In this document: positions 8,021-17,636 of the stretch, piece by piece
Position numbering within the stretch: position 1 is the first letter of the stretch
How the letters are laid out: each line of letters begins with the position of its first letter
Notes under the pieces: model-generated
The model's database searches: none
What the model was told of the DNA's origin: nothing
Seen by the model: only the letters and a program-made list of their open reading frames with translations
Translations under genes and position numbers: made by a program
Assembly: GCF_003601925.1 (NCBI RefSeq)
Contig: NZ_QZWH01000007.1
Coordinates: forward strand, 1 to 64,000
Source: Buttiauxella izardii
Lineage (GTDB): Bacteria; Pseudomonadota; Gammaproteobacteria; Enterobacterales; Enterobacteriaceae
Length of the DNA stretch: 64,000 nucleotides
Reading direction: 5' to 3'

Positions 8021-8048
8021 TAAAAAAGGGCCTTTAAGGCCCTTTTTG
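8021..8048. terminator. Bidirectional terminator between hpt and can
   Basis: The stem AAAGGGCCT / AGGCCCTTT is flanked by A and T runs on both sides. It lies between the convergent stops of hpt and can and suits termination in both directions. Confidence 0.85.
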
Positions 8049-8057
8049 CTATCTGCG

Positions 8058-8738
8058 TTACTGCGAAGGTGTTCTATTCTTATGGCTGATATGGGAATTT
8101 TTCAGGTTTGAAATCCCGCTGCGGTAACCCTGCTCCAGCGATTCGCGGCTGGTGGCAGTGACTTCTAAATCGCGCAGGCGACCATCGTGAATACCGTAAG
8201 CCCAACCGTGAACTGTCACTTTTTGCCCGCGTTTCCACGCCGACTGCATAATGGTGGAATGGCCAAGGTTATAAACCTGCTCCATCACGTTCAACTCGCA
8301 AAGTGTGTCCAGACGCTGCTCCGGTGGGAGTTCTCCCAGGAGCGAACTATGCTTGAACCAGATATCGCGAATGTGCAGCAACCAGTTGTTGATAAGCCCT
8401 AAATCAGGGTTCTCAACCGCGGCCTGGACACCGCCACAGCCGTAGTGACCGCAAATAATAATGTGTTCAACTTCAAGAACATCAACCGCGTACTGAACCA
8501 CGGAAAGGCAATTCAAGTCCGTATGAATAACCAGGTTTGCGACGTTACGGTGAACAAACAATTCGCCAGGCTCAAGGCCAGTCAGACGTTCAGCGGGAAC
8601 ACGACTATCAGAACAGCCAATCCACAAGAAGCGAGGTTTTTGGGCCTGAGACAAACGTTCGAAAAAGCCCGGGTCTTCGTCCTCCATCAGTTTTGACCAG
8701 ACCTGGTTATTGCTGATGAGGGTATCTATGTCTTTCAT
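8058..8738 (-). CDS. can: Beta-class carbonic anhydrase
   Basis: Can interconverts CO2 and bicarbonate in the cytoplasm, supplying bicarbonate to carboxylases. The zinc ligands Cys42 and Asp44 (GCSDSR) and His98 and Cys101 (HYGCGG) sit at the same positions as in E. coli Can when MKDIDTL at 8738 is taken as the start. The open frame extends to 8801, but those residues have no family match. The C-terminal tail differs and is a few residues longer than E. coli (226 against 220). The gene is divergent from yadG and ends against the shared hpt/can terminator. Confidence 0.96.
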   Translation of the reverse strand: MKDIDTLISNNQVWSKLMEDEDPGFFERLSQAQKPRFLWIGCSDSRVPAERLTGLEPGELFVHRNVANLVIHTDLNCLSVVQYAVDVLEVEHIIICGHYGCGGVQAAVENPDLGLINNWLLHIRDIWFKHSSLLGELPPEQRLDTLCELNVMEQVYNLGHSTIMQSAWKRGQKVTVHGWAYGIHDGRLRDLEVTATSRESLEQGYRSGISNLKNSHISHKNRTPSQ

Positions 8739-8859
8739 GGAAGTTAACAACCTGTAACGGAAGAAGTGCGTTGAGGTAATATAGGGCAACTGATAGAGCA
8801 ACTGAAATAATTTTTAAACAGCTTAACTTTTTTGTACCGGACAAGGTAACCGTATATCC

Positions 8860-9786
8860 ATGACAATTGCATTAGAACTGGAACAGTTAACGAAAACCTA
8901 TCCCGGCGGTGTTCAGGCGCTGCGCGGCATAGATCTTCGTGTTGAAGCAGGGGATTTCTACGCTCTGCTGGGGCCGAATGGCGCAGGGAAATCCACAACG
9001 ATCGGGATTATCAGTTCGCTGGTCAATAAAACCTCGGGCAAAGTTCGCGTGTTTGGCTATGACCTTGAAAAAGATGTGGTTAACGCCAAGCGTCAACTCG
9101 GCCTGGTACCGCAGGAATTCAACTTCAACCCGTTTGAAACCGTGCAACAAATCGTGGTGCATCAAGCGGGTTACTACGGCGTTGAACGTGCAGATGCCAT
9201 CGCGCGTAGCGAAAAGTACCTGAAACAGCTCGATCTGTGGGAAAAACGCAACGAACGTGCGCGAATGTTGTCCGGCGGTATGAAGCGCCGTTTGATGATT
9301 GCCCGCGCCCTGATGCACGAGCCAAAATTGCTGATTCTTGATGAGCCAACCGCGGGTGTGGATATCGAGCTGCGCCGTTCTATGTGGGGCTTCCTCAAAG
9401 ATCTGAACGATAAAGGCACCACCATTATTCTGACCACGCACTACCTTGAAGAAGCCGAAATGCTGTGCCGCAACATCGGCATTATTCAAAACGGTGAGCT
9501 GGTCGAAAACACCTCGATGAAATCATTACTTTCAAAGCTGAAGTCAGAAACGTTCATCCTCGATCTTGCGCCGAAAAGCCCGCTGCCACAGTTGGATGGC
9601 TACCAGTATCGCCTGGTCGATACCTCGACACTTGAAGTTGAAGTGCTGCGCGAGCAGGGAATCAATAGCGTATTCAGCCAGTTAAGTTCGCAAGGAGTTC
9701 AGGTATTAAGTATGCGTAACAAAGCTAACCGTCTGGAAGAGTTGTTCGTGACGCTGGTTAACGGCCATAAAGGAGACCAGGCATGA
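8860..9786 (+). CDS. yadG: ABC transporter ATP-binding protein YadG
   Basis: This 308-residue ATPase has Walker A GPNGAGKS (38-45), signature LSGGM (137-141) and Walker B LLILDEP (157-163). It belongs to the exporter class related to NodI/CcmA/DrrA. It overlaps yadH by four bases (ATGA), so the two should form one ABC-2 exporter with one ATPase and one membrane subunit per half. The transported substrate is unknown. The nearest purine-rich stretch (AAGG) is rather far upstream of the ATG. E. coli has the same gene pair next to can. Confidence 0.93.
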   Translation: MTIALELEQLTKTYPGGVQALRGIDLRVEAGDFYALLGPNGAGKSTTIGIISSLVNKTSGKVRVFGYDLEKDVVNAKRQLGLVPQEFNFNPFETVQQIVVHQAGYYGVERADAIARSEKYLKQLDLWEKRNERARMLSGGMKRRLMIARALMHEPKLLILDEPTAGVDIELRRSMWGFLKDLNDKGTTIILTTHYLEEAEMLCRNIGIIQNGELVENTSMKSLLSKLKSETFILDLAPKSPLPQLDGYQYRLVDTSTLEVEVLREQGINSVFSQLSSQGVQVLSMRNKANRLEELFVTLVNGHKGDQA

Positions 9787-10553
9787 TGCATCTCTATTGG
9801 GTGGCGTTAAAAAGCATCTGGACCAAAGAAATCCATCGCTTCACGCGTATCTGGATCCAAACTCTGGTGCCGCCGGTCATCACTATGACCTTGTATTTTA
9901 TCATCTTCGGCAACCTGATTGGTTCACAAATCGGCTCAATGCATGGCTTCACTTACATGCAATTCATCGTGCCGGGTTTGATCATGATGGCGGTGATCAC
10001 CAACTCCTACGCCAACGTCGCCTCATCTTTCTTTAGCGCCAAGTTCCAGCGCAACATTGAAGAGCTGCTGGTGGCTCCGGTGCCGACGCACATTATCATC
10101 GCTGGTTATGTTGGCGGTGGCGTGGCGCGCGGCCTGTGCGTGGGGATTCTGGTCACGGCGGTTTCGCTATTCTTCGTGCCGTTCCAGGTTCACTCCTGGC
10201 TGTTTGTTGCGTTAACGCTGCTGCTGACGGCGATTCTGTTCTCGCTCGCCGGTTTGCTTAACGCCGTGTTTGCCAAAACCTTTGACGACATCAGCCTGAT
10301 CCCAACCTTCGTGCTGACGCCACTGACCTATTTAGGCGGCGTGTTCTACTCGCTGTCGCTGCTGCCACCGTTCTGGAAAGCGCTGTCGCACCTCAACCCA
10401 GTGGTCTATATGATCAGCGGCTTCCGCTACGGTTTCCTCGGCATTAATGACGTGCCGTTGCTGTTCACCGTTGCGGTGCTAGTCGGCTTTATCCTCGCTT
10501 TCTATATTCTGTGCTGGTATCTGATTCAACGCGGCCGCGGTTTACGCAGCTAA
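9783..10553 (+). CDS. yadH: ABC-2 type transporter permease YadH
   Basis: YadH is the membrane partner of YadG. The 256 residues contain six predicted membrane helices and the ABC-2 family pattern, with a conserved stretch around LTPLTYLGGVFY near residues 180-190. The start overlaps the yadG stop; two ATG codons, at 9783 and 9786, are both possible, and the first gives the E. coli-like MMHLYWVALK. The substrate is not known. A GC-rich hairpin follows the stop. Confidence 0.93.
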   Translation: MMHLYWVALKSIWTKEIHRFTRIWIQTLVPPVITMTLYFIIFGNLIGSQIGSMHGFTYMQFIVPGLIMMAVITNSYANVASSFFSAKFQRNIEELLVAPVPTHIIIAGYVGGGVARGLCVGILVTAVSLFFVPFQVHSWLFVALTLLLTAILFSLAGLLNAVFAKTFDDISLIPTFVLTPLTYLGGVFYSLSLLPPFWKALSHLNPVVYMISGFRYGFLGINDVPLLFTVAVLVGFILAFYILCWYLIQRGRGLRS

Positions 10554-10560
10554 CGCGCAA

Positions 10561-10582
10561 AACCTCCCCGAAAGGGGAGGTT
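10561..10582 (+). terminator. Hairpin downstream of yadH
   Basis: The stem AACCTCCCC / GGGGAGGTT is closed by a GAAA tetraloop and lies eight bases past the yadH stop. The T tract on the plus strand is poor, so it may be a weak terminator or an mRNA 3'-end stabiliser. Confidence 0.6.
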
Positions 10583-10672
10583 AAATACCCACTTTCCTGA
10601 TTCATATTGATTAGCATCACATGGCATTTTTTTGCCTCTGGCACACTTGCGCTCTGCGAAAAGGAGAATGCC

Positions 10673-11104
10673 ATGTTGGGATGGGTGATTGCCGGTCATG
10701 ACTATTACGCTCAGGATATGCTGGATGCAATTGAGCGACGTTTTGGGCCGCAACCGCAATGTTATGCGGTGAATTACTGGAAAGGGCTGAGCACTAATAT
10801 GTTGAGCCGGATGATGTGCGACGCGCTGTATAACTGCGACTCCGGCGATGGTGTTATCTTTCTGACGGACAAAACAGGGGCCGCGCCTTATCGCACTGCT
10901 GCACTCATAAGCCACCAACACCCACATTGTGAAGTGATTTCGGGCGTCACGCTTCCGCTATTGTTTGCGATGCGCACACAACGTGAAACGCTGACCAGCG
11001 AGCAATTCCGCGACAGCATAGTTGCGCAGGGCGGGGACGACATCACCAGCCTCTGGCACCAACAACAGAAAAATCCGCCGTTCGTGTTACTTCACCAATA
11101 TTAA
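10673..11104 (+). CDS. yadI: PTS EIIA (mannose type)-like protein YadI
   Basis: The 143-residue protein resembles E. coli YadI, a mannose-family EIIA domain. His9 in MLGWVIAGHD is at the place of the phosphoryl-accepting histidine. No IIB, IIC or IID partner genes are in the neighbourhood, so a role in sugar uptake cannot be assumed; phosphorylation-dependent regulation is possible. The ATG at 10673 has AAGGAG six bases upstream; the open frame extends to 10607 without family match. It lies between yadH and yadE on the same strand. Confidence 0.9.
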   Translation: MLGWVIAGHDYYAQDMLDAIERRFGPQPQCYAVNYWKGLSTNMLSRMMCDALYNCDSGDGVIFLTDKTGAAPYRTAALISHQHPHCEVISGVTLPLLFAMRTQRETLTSEQFRDSIVAQGGDDITSLWHQQQKNPPFVLLHQY

Positions 11105-11131
11105 TTTGCCAGTTTGGTATTGGTCTGGATT

Positions 11132-11140
11132 TGCTAGAAT
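11132..11140 (+). promoter_or_regulatory. Putative extended -10 promoter of yadE
   Basis: TGCTAGAAT fits an extended -10 element 37 bases before the yadE start codon. A TTGGT-type -35 lies at less than ideal spacing, so support is moderate. Confidence 0.4.
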
Positions 11141-11176
11141 GGCATCTTCTTAACGTCGTCGAGACTCTAAGGGCTT

Positions 11177-12424
11177 ATGCTAAATCGCTTTATCTTTGCT
11201 GCGTTGATGCTGATTTGTAGCAGCGCCAATGCCAGCCTGCTCAGTAGCAACCATACTCCCGCGCAATATATGCAAACCACCGAAGATGCCGATATCTGGG
11301 CGCAGGTGGGGGATAAAGTCATTTCCGTAGGGACGATTCAGGAAGGGCAAATTCTGGCCGTTGTGCCAATGGCTGCGGATTATTACGAATTTAATTTCGG
11401 CTTCGGCACCGGTTTTATTGATAAAGCTCACCTTGAACCGGTAGCAGGAAAACAGCGCGTCGAAGACCGACTGGGTGATTTGAACAAGCCGCTCAGTAAC
11501 CATAACCTGGTCACTTTCCGCGATGTTACCGTCTATAACGCGCCCGATAGCGGCAGCGCACCGTTTGGCACGCTGGCCGATAATTTACGTTATCCGGTGA
11601 TTGGTCGCCTGAAAGACAGACTCAACCAGACGTGGTTCCAGATTCGCATCGGCAACCGCCTGGGTTACGTCAGCAGCCTGGATGCGCAGCAAGATAACGG
11701 TATTCCGGTGCTCACTTATCACCACATTTTGCGCGATGAAGAGAACACTCGCTTCCGCCATACCTCAACCACGACGTCGGTTGTGGCATTCAGCAACCAA
11801 ATGACCTGGCTGCGCGACACGGGTTACACCACGCTGACCATGTACCAGCTTGAAGGATACGTGCGCAACCGCATGAACCTGCCTGCGCGCGCGGTGGTGA
11901 TCACTTTTGATGACGGCCTGAAATCGGTTTATCGCTACGCGTATCCGATTCTCAAAGAATACGGCTTTAAAGCCACGTCATTTATTATTTCATCGCGCAT
12001 CAAAGCGCACCCGCAAACCTGGAATCCAAAATCGCTGCAATTTATGAGTATTTCGGAATTACAGGCCAGCCAGGATGTGTTTGATATCCAGTCGCATACG
12101 CATTTTTTACATCGCGTAGATGCCAACCGCCAACCGACGCTGTTGCGCCGTACTTACCGCAATATCCTGCTGGATTTTGAGCATTCAAGACGTGCGCTCG
12201 CCCAGTTTAATCCGCATGTTTTATATCTTTCGTATCCGTTTGGCGGCTACAACGATAAGGCGGTAAAAGCCGCAAATGATGCAGGTTTCCATATGGCGGT
12301 GACGACGGTGCGTGGGAAGGTGAAGCCGGGGGATAATCCGTTTTTGCTAAAACGGCTTTATATATTGCGGACAGATTCGCTGGAAACCATGTCGCGATTG
12401 ATCAGTAACCAGCCTGCTTCTTGA
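11177..12424 (+). CDS. yadE: Exported polysaccharide deacetylase YadE
   Basis: The 415-residue protein has a signal peptide (1-19, ANA). A region with SH3-like character follows (about 35-170), then a NodB-type carbohydrate deacetylase domain (about 175-400). NodB motifs are present: TFDDG (244-248), the zinc site SHTHFLH (306-312) and YPFG (353-356). It probably removes acetyl groups from N-acetylated polysaccharide or peptidoglycan-derived sugars in the periplasm; the real substrate is not known. The ATG has AAGGG upstream. The gene stands alone and runs into a palindromic repeat block shared with the convergent panD. Confidence 0.92.
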   Translation: MLNRFIFAALMLICSSANASLLSSNHTPAQYMQTTEDADIWAQVGDKVISVGTIQEGQILAVVPMAADYYEFNFGFGTGFIDKAHLEPVAGKQRVEDRLGDLNKPLSNHNLVTFRDVTVYNAPDSGSAPFGTLADNLRYPVIGRLKDRLNQTWFQIRIGNRLGYVSSLDAQQDNGIPVLTYHHILRDEENTRFRHTSTTTSVVAFSNQMTWLRDTGYTTLTMYQLEGYVRNRMNLPARAVVITFDDGLKSVYRYAYPILKEYGFKATSFIISSRIKAHPQTWNPKSLQFMSISELQASQDVFDIQSHTHFLHRVDANRQPTLLRRTYRNILLDFEHSRRALAQFNPHVLYLSYPFGGYNDKAVKAANDAGFHMAVTTVRGKVKPGDNPFLLKRLYILRTDSLETMSRLISNQPAS

Positions 12425-12544
12425 CGCCCTCATCCCGACCTTCTCCCCCAGGAGAAGGAGAAAAACATAACATTCCCTCTCCTCCAGCTGAAGGAGGAAA
12501 ACATAACATTCCCTCTCCTGGGGGAGAGGGCTAGGGTGAGGGCG
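12425..12544. repeat. Palindromic repeat block with tandem units, between yadE and panD
   Basis: It begins with CGCCCTCATCCC directly after the yadE stop and ends with GGGTGAGGGCG. It contains two units of about 36 bases ending in AAACATAACATTC and then the same right arm as the block at 4746-4884. The linker differs from the other blocks but is repeated within this one. Confidence 0.85.
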
Positions 12545-12554
12545 CTTGTCTCTG

Positions 12555-12935
12555 TTAAGCCACCTGAACCGGAACTGCTTTTGCCAGGCGTTTCATCTCG
12601 TTGTCGCCATCGAAATAGGCCGCTTTCGGCTTCCAGTTGCGCGCTTGCTCATCCGGCATCGTCACGTAACTGGCGATAATCAGAATATCACCGACGCTGG
12701 CACAGTGTGCTGCCGCGCCATTCACCGAAATGATCTTAGAACCGCGTTCGCCAGCGATAGCGTACGTTGAAAAACGTATCCCGTTGGTCACGTTATAAAT
12801 ATCAATGGCTTCATATTCCAGAATGCCTGCCGCCTCAAGGAAGTCCTGATCGATGGCGCAGGAGCCTTCATAATGCAAATCCGCCTGCGTCACTTTGACA
12901 CGGTGAAGTTTGCCTTGCAGCATGGTGCGTATCAT
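12555..12935 (-). CDS. panD: Aspartate 1-decarboxylase precursor
   Basis: PanD makes beta-alanine from L-aspartate for pantothenate and CoA. It is a 126-residue pyruvoyl enzyme precursor that cleaves itself between Gly24 and Ser25 (in HYEGSCAID), as the sequence here permits. Length and sequence match E. coli. It lies downstream of panB and panC on the same strand; the 96-base gap from panC holds a hairpin. E. coli K-12 has yadD between panD and panC; it is absent here. Confidence 0.96.
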   Translation of the reverse strand: MIRTMLQGKLHRVKVTQADLHYEGSCAIDQDFLEAAGILEYEAIDIYNVTNGIRFSTYAIAGERGSKIISVNGAAAHCASVGDILIIASYVTMPDEQARNWKPKAAYFDGDNEMKRLAKAVPVQVA

Positions 12936-12999
12936 AGCTTAAACCTTCGTCACTAGAGTTACGTAAGCGGCAAACCCTGGGCTTGCCACCGGAATTGAG

Positions 13000-13022
13000 T
13001 CGGGCAGTATTGCCCGATTTTT
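13000..13022 (+). terminator. Hairpin in the panC-panD gap
   Basis: TCGGGCA / TGCCCGA with a GTAT loop is followed by five T on the plus strand, whereas transcription of the pan genes runs the other way. In pan mRNA the hairpin would have no T tract, so it may attenuate or process rather than terminate. Confidence 0.5.
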
Positions 13023-13031
13023 CGATGCTGT

Positions 13032-13886
13032 CTACTGCGCCAGTTCGACCTGAATATTATCAATCAAACGCGCCTGGCCCAGCCATGCGGCCATGAGCAC
13101 GACGGCGCGTTTACTCTCAACATTCAGCTCCAGCAAAGTATCCGCATCGCGGATTTGCAGGTCGTCGGAGCGGAAGCCTTTTTCGTTAAGCTCGGTGGCA
13201 GCGATCGCCAGCATCTCTTCGGTATCACGCTCGCCCGCACGCAGTTTATCGGCCAAAGACTGCATCACTTTATGCAGGCCCGGTGCGATTTTGCGCTGCT
13301 CGGCGGTGAGATAACCGTTGCGTGAACTCAGCGCCAGACCATCTTTGGCACGAACCGTTGGCACGCCAATGATTTCGATGTCGTAACCCATATCGACAAC
13401 CATTTTGCGAATCACGGCGACTTGCTGGAAATCTTTCTCACCGAAGCAGGCGATGTCCGGCTGCACCATATTAAACAGCTTGCTGACGATGGTGGAAACG
13501 CCACGGAAATGCCCTGGGCGGCTTGCGCCTTCGAGCATGGTTGAAAGCCCTGGCACTTCAACAAAAGTCTGTGATTCCAGCCCTTGCGGGTAAATATCAG
13601 CAGGCGCAGGCGCAAAAACCAAATCCACTTTGCGGCGGTTTAGCTTTTCACAATCTTCCTGCAAGGTGCGTGGATATCGGGTTAAATCGTCCGGGCGGTC
13701 AAACTGCATCGGATTAACAAAAATCGTGGTGACCACCACGTCGGCGCGGCTTTTGGCATCATCGACCAGCTTCATATGCCCGTCATGCAGATTGCCCATG
13801 GTTGGCACCAGCGCGATGCGTTTGCCTTCCTGGCGCCAGCGGCGGATTTGCTGACGTAACAGCGGTATGGTTTCGATAATCAACAC
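13032..13886 (-). CDS. panC: Pantothenate synthetase (pantoate-beta-alanine ligase)
   Basis: PanC joins pantoate and beta-alanine with ATP in the last step of pantothenate synthesis. The nucleotidyl-transferase HIGH-type motif is seen in NLHDGHMKL (His34, His37), and a KMSKS-equivalent in LSSRNGYL. The longest frame reaches 14048, inside panB, but the family begins at MLIIET. This corresponds to a GTG at 13886 with AGGAG seven bases upstream, giving 284 residues (E. coli 283). It starts 13 bases after the panB stop, consistent with a panB-panC operon. Confidence 0.95.
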   Translation of the reverse strand: MLIIETIPLLRQQIRRWRQEGKRIALVPTMGNLHDGHMKLVDDAKSRADVVVTTIFVNPMQFDRPDDLTRYPRTLQEDCEKLNRRKVDLVFAPAPADIYPQGLESQTFVEVPGLSTMLEGASRPGHFRGVSTIVSKLFNMVQPDIACFGEKDFQQVAVIRKMVVDMGYDIEIIGVPTVRAKDGLALSSRNGYLTAEQRKIAPGLHKVMQSLADKLRAGERDTEEMLAIAATELNEKGFRSDDLQIRDADTLLELNVESKRAVVLMAAWLGQARLIDNIQVELAQ

Positions 13887-13899
13887 AACCCTTCTCCTG

Positions 13900-14694
13900 T
13901 CAGTGGAAACTGTGTTCTTCACCTGGATAGGTGCCGGACTCAACTTCGGAAATATACTGGCGCACCGCAGCGCGCATGTCGCCGGTTCCGGTGAGGAAGT
14001 TTTTGGCAAATTTTGGAATGTGGCCGCCGGTAATCCCGAAGGCATCATGCATCACCAGAATCTGCCCGTCAGTGACGTTGCCTGCACCGATGCCGATCAC
14101 CGGAATTGCCAGCGCTTCGGTAATGCGTTTTGCCAGAGCTACCGGCACGCATTCGAGGACTAAAAGCTGTGCGCCTGCGGCTTCAAGCGCTAAAGCGTCA
14201 TCAAACAGCGTTTGTGCTGCGGCTTCATCACGGCCCTGAATTTTGTAGCCACCGAAAATATTCACCGACTGCGGCGTCAGGCCCAAATGCCCGCAAACCG
14301 GAACGGCACGTTCGGTCAGCATTTTGACTGTCTCAGCCAGCCAGCGGCCACCTTCAAGCTTGACCATATTGGCACCGGCGCGCATCAGTTCGGCGGAGTT
14401 GGCAAAGGTTTGCTCAGGCGTGGCGTAGGACATAAACGGCAGGTCGGCGAGCAGCAGGCAGTTTGGCGCACCACGGCGCACGGCGCGCGTGTGATAGGCG
14501 ATATCTTCTACGGTGACGGGCAGAGTGGAATCGTGCCCTTGAACGGTCATCCCTAATGAATCGCCAACCAGCAGCACACCAATGCCTTCATCGGCAAACA
14601 GTTTTGCAAAGCTGAAATCATAAGCGGTGATGGTAGCGAATTTACGTTGAGCCTGTTTCCACTGGCGCAACTGAGACATGGTGATGGGTTTCAT
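13900..14694 (-). CDS. panB: 3-methyl-2-oxobutanoate hydroxymethyltransferase
   Basis: PanB transfers a hydroxymethyl group from methylene-tetrahydrofolate to alpha-ketoisovalerate to give ketopantoate. The 264 residues match E. coli PanB, with conserved [11 protein letters not shown] (metal and substrate site) and LLVLECVP (catalytic Glu). The ATG at 14694 gives [10 protein letters not shown]; the frame open to 14760 runs into folK and has no family match there. folK lies 46 bases upstream, whereas in E. coli K-12 a fimbrial gene cluster separates folK and panB. Confidence 0.96.
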   Translation of the reverse strand: MKPITMSQLRQWKQAQRKFATITAYDFSFAKLFADEGIGVLLVGDSLGMTVQGHDSTLPVTVEDIAYHTRAVRRGAPNCLLLADLPFMSYATPEQTFANSAELMRAGANMVKLEGGRWLAETVKMLTERAVPVCGHLGLTPQSVNIFGGYKIQGRDEAAAQTLFDDALALEAAGAQLLVLECVPVALAKRITEALAIPVIGIGAGNVTDGQILVMHDAFGITGGHIPKFAKNFLTGTGDMRAAVRQYISEVESGTYPGEEHSFH

Positions 14695-14740
14695 GGCAAT
14701 CCCAGAGAAGTAAAAATGAGGAGTGAAATTGTCTGTTACT

Positions 14741-15220
14741 TTACCAAAAAGTAATCCCATCCCTGGAGAGATTTTCTAAAACTTCAGCCACGCGCAGGCC
14801 ATCGGGGAACGCGCATTCAGGCGCAATTTCCAGCAAGGGAACCAACATAAAAGCGCGGTTTTTCATATCGTAATGCGGAATCGTCAGCGTTGGCGTATCA
14901 AGCGTCAAATTGCCGAACAACATGATATCGAGATCGAGCGTTCGCGGCCCCCAACGTTCTGCTTTACGCACACGACCATGCTCCAGCTCAATACGTTGAG
15001 TATGAGCCAGTAATGCTTCCGCAGACAGTTCAGTCTCCAGTGCGACAGCGGCATTCAGGTAATCAGGTTGGTCTTGCGGGCCGAGCGGCGGAGTGCGGTA
15101 GTACGAGGAGATAGCAACCACCCGGCTTTGCGGAATGGTTGCGATGGCGTCAAGCGCATGAGTCACTTGCTCAAGCGGCGACGCCATATTGCTGCCAAGG
15201 GCGATAAACGCCAGTGTCAT
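14741..15220 (-). CDS. folK: 6-hydroxymethyl-7,8-dihydropterin pyrophosphokinase
   Basis: FolK (HPPK) transfers pyrophosphate from ATP to hydroxymethyl-dihydropterin in folate synthesis. The 159 residues show the family motifs ALGSNM at the start, [11 protein letters not shown] near the middle and [13 protein letters not shown] with the metal-binding aspartates. The start codon overlaps the stop of pcnB (ATGA), so pcnB-folK is one transcription unit, as in E. coli. Confidence 0.96.
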   Translation of the reverse strand: MTLAFIALGSNMASPLEQVTHALDAIATIPQSRVVAISSYYRTPPLGPQDQPDYLNAAVALETELSAEALLAHTQRIELEHGRVRKAERWGPRTLDLDIMLFGNLTLDTPTLTIPHYDMKNRAFMLVPLLEIAPECAFPDGLRVAEVLENLSRDGITFW

Positions 15221-16614
15221 GCACTTCCTCCGCTACGCGGTGCACGTTTGCGCGGGCGGCGATGACGGCGGCGTGCCGCAGGTTCATCACCTAAAACATC
15301 AAGCATATCTTTTTGCGCTGGTGGCGCGGCAACCTGGAACTCGCCCCACCATTTGGTCAGACGCTGGAGTTCGCTGTTGTTTTCCACTTCGGCACGCAGT
15401 GCCAGCAAATCGTATGCCGCGCGGAACTTAGGATGCTCCATCAGTTTCCAGGCGCGTTTGCCCTGGCGGCGTGACAAACGAAGCTGCAAGCCCCAGATAT
15501 CACGCACCAGCGTGGTAATACGTTTTGGAATCGCCAGCGCACGGCAGGCTTCATCCAGCACTTCGTTCATCGCTAAAGCGAACGCGTCCATATAAGCCAG
15601 GCCGCTTTCCTGAGTCAGCTTCTGAGCCATCTCAAGCTGCGGATACCAGAACATGGCAGAGAACAAGAAGGCCGGATTGACGCGCATATCGTTATGAATG
15701 CGGTTATCGGTGTTCTTCAGCACCTGGTCGATCATGCGTTCCATCGGGCTGTCACCCTGCTCGGTAAAGTAGCGGGTGATGGATGGGAATAACGGCTGGA
15801 ACAGCTGGTATTCACGCAGTAATTCGTAGGTCGCGTAACCGTGACCGGCTTGCAGAAGTTTTAAAGACTCTTCAAACAAACGGGCTGGTGGCACGTCATT
15901 AATCAGTGTGGCTAAACGCGGAATCGGCTCGCCGGTTTCCGGGCTAATCGTCATATTCAGCTTGGCGGCGAAACGCACGGCACGCAGCATTCGCACCGGA
16001 TCTTCGCGATAGCGCGTTTCCGGATCGCCAATTAAGCGGATAACGCCGTTGCGTAAATCACGCAGGCCACCGACATAATCGCGAACCGAGAAATCGGCCA
16101 CGCTGTAATAAAGGCTGTTGATAGTGAAATCGCGGCGTTGTGCATCTTCTTCGATAGAACCAAAGATGTTGTCGCGCAGCAGCATACCGTTCTGGCCGGT
16201 TTGCGAGGTCTGTTTATCAGACTTCTGCTCTTCGTGATGCCCACGGAAAGTGGCGACTTCAATGATTTCCGGCCCAAACATAACGTGAGCCAGACGGAAG
16301 CGACGGCCAACTAAACGGCAGTTACGGAAAAGTTTACGCACCTGATCGGGCGTTGCGCTGGTGGTGACATCAAAGTCTTTCGGGCGTTTGCCAAGCAAAA
16401 GGTCACGCACACCGCCACCCACGAGGTAAGCCTCATAGCCTGCTTTGTTCAGACGATAGAGCACCTTGAGGGCATTTTCACTGATATCTTTGCGCGACAG
16501 AGCGTGCTGGTCACGCGGAATAACCGTGATTTGCGGGAGATCTTCATTCTCCTCGACCACGACGTCATCGCGGTTAAGCACCTTGCGGCAAAAATTAGCG
16601 ACTCGGGTAAAAAT
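15217..16614 (-). CDS. pcnB: Poly(A) polymerase I, starting at an AUU codon
   Basis: PcnB adds 3' poly(A) tails to RNA and promotes its decay. The protein has the nucleotidyltransferase signature [12 protein letters not shown] with DFD catalytic aspartates, the RNA-binding middle domain and a basic Arg-rich C-terminus. E. coli pcnB is known to start at AUU. The corresponding codon here (16614-16612) is also ATT, five bases after GAGGT, and gives 465 residues, exactly the E. coli length ([12 protein letters not shown]). An in-frame ATG seven codons upstream (16635) lacks a Shine-Dalgarno sequence. The poor start codon probably keeps expression low. Confidence 0.93.
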   Translation of the reverse strand: MFTRVANFCRKVLNRDDVVVEENEDLPQITVIPRDQHALSRKDISENALKVLYRLNKAGYEAYLVGGGVRDLLLGKRPKDFDVTTSATPDQVRKLFRNCRLVGRRFRLAHVMFGPEIIEVATFRGHHEEQKSDKQTSQTGQNGMLLRDNIFGSIEEDAQRRDFTINSLYYSVADFSVRDYVGGLRDLRNGVIRLIGDPETRYREDPVRMLRAVRFAAKLNMTISPETGEPIPRLATLINDVPPARLFEESLKLLQAGHGYATYELLREYQLFQPLFPSITRYFTEQGDSPMERMIDQVLKNTDNRIHNDMRVNPAFLFSAMFWYPQLEMAQKLTQESGLAYMDAFALAMNEVLDEACRALAIPKRITTLVRDIWGLQLRLSRRQGKRAWKLMEHPKFRAAYDLLALRAEVENNSELQRLTKWWGEFQVAAPPAQKDMLDVLGDEPAARRRHRRPRKRAPRSGGSA

Positions 16615-16699
16615 AGTACACCTCGGCAGTGTCAATCATAGGGACAAAAAAAACAGCGGCTAATCATAGCTCAGTGCGTGCCATTTGAGAATGATGTAT

Positions 16700-17566
16700 T
16701 CACGACGAGCCAGGTTGAATAGCCTTGAGCGACCAGTTTTGCACCGCCTGATGCAACAACTCGTTTAGCGTTAAATCTTGCCAGTGGGCGATTTCTGGCT
16801 GATTCAAAAAAGTTAGAGCGTCACGGATAACCGGGCGCGGATCGCCTTGTGGAAGGGCTGGCGCGTGATTCTGCTTCGATAACTTTGCGCCATTTTCATT
16901 AAGTACTAATGGCAAATGGACGTAATCTGGCACCTTCCAGCCAAATTGTTGATACAGCGAAATTTGCCGCACAGTGGGCTCAATTAAATCGGCACCGCGC
17001 ACAATTTCGCTCACGCCCTGGAAATTATCATCCACCACTACAGCAAGATTATAGGCAAATAACCCATCACGACGGTGAATGATAAAATCTTCACGCGCCA
17101 GTTGTTCGTCGGCAATTAAGGTTCCGTGCAGTTTATCTTCAAAACGTAATACCGGATGGCGTTGTTCAAAACGCAATGCGGCATTCTCTGGTCCGAGATT
17201 CAGCGTGCGGCAATGGCCGTCGTAAAAACCGCCAATTTGCTGAATGCGGCTGCGGGTGCAGGTGCAGTAATAACTCAGCCCTTGTTCGCGCAACCAGGAA
17301 AGAGCTTCACGATAAGCCTCGTGGCGTTGAGATTGCCACAGCACTTCGCCATCCCAGTGCAGACCGTAATGTTCTAACTGCTGTAAGATGGTCGCGGCGG
17401 CACCAGGAACTTCGCGCGGCGGGTCGATATCTTCGATACGCACCAGCCACTGACCGTGTTTTGAACGTGCCTGTAGATAACTGCCGAGTGCGGCAATCAA
17501 CGAACCGAAATGGAGTTCACCCGAAGGCGAGGGTGCAAAGCGCCCAATATAGTGAGATGTGGTCAT
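16700..17566 (-). CDS. gluQ: Glutamyl-Q tRNA(Asp) synthetase
   Basis: GluQ is a truncated glutamyl-tRNA synthetase that attaches glutamate to the queuosine base of tRNA(Asp). The class I motifs appear as ELHFGS (HIGH type) and KLSKQN (KMSKS type). The zinc ligands Cys101, Cys103, Tyr115 and Cys119 lie at the same positions as in E. coli. There is no anticodon-binding domain, as expected. The product has 288 residues, shorter at the C-terminus than E. coli. It lies 70 bases downstream of dksA, across a hairpin; no Shine-Dalgarno is obvious, so expression may depend on readthrough from dksA. Confidence 0.94.
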   Translation of the reverse strand: MTTSHYIGRFAPSPSGELHFGSLIAALGSYLQARSKHGQWLVRIEDIDPPREVPGAAATILQQLEHYGLHWDGEVLWQSQRHEAYREALSWLREQGLSYYCTCTRSRIQQIGGFYDGHCRTLNLGPENAALRFEQRHPVLRFEDKLHGTLIADEQLAREDFIIHRRDGLFAYNLAVVVDDNFQGVSEIVRGADLIEPTVRQISLYQQFGWKVPDYVHLPLVLNENGAKLSKQNHAPALPQGDPRPVIRDALTFLNQPEIAHWQDLTLNELLHQAVQNWSLKAIQPGSS

Positions 17567-17589
17567 TTTTCAGGGAGCTAGAAATGAAT

Positions 17590-17612
17590 AAGGCGGGAGA
17601 GACTCCCGCCTT
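17590..17612 (-). terminator. Hairpin between dksA and gluQ
   Basis: The stem AAGGCGGGA / TCCCGCCTT has a short loop and is followed on the minus strand by a weak T-rich stretch. In Shigella flexneri a terminator in this gap limits gluQ expression from the dksA promoter; the arrangement here is the same. Confidence 0.7.
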
Positions 17613-17636
17613 TGAAAGTGATGAAATCGCGAGCTG

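Noticed and set aside
13887-14048. N-terminal extension of panC inside panB
   Set aside because: The extension only translates panB in another frame, while the GTG at 13886 has a strong AGGAG.
16615-16635. ATG start of pcnB at 16635
   Set aside because: It lacks a Shine-Dalgarno sequence and adds seven residues beyond the known protein; the ATT at 16614 fits better.
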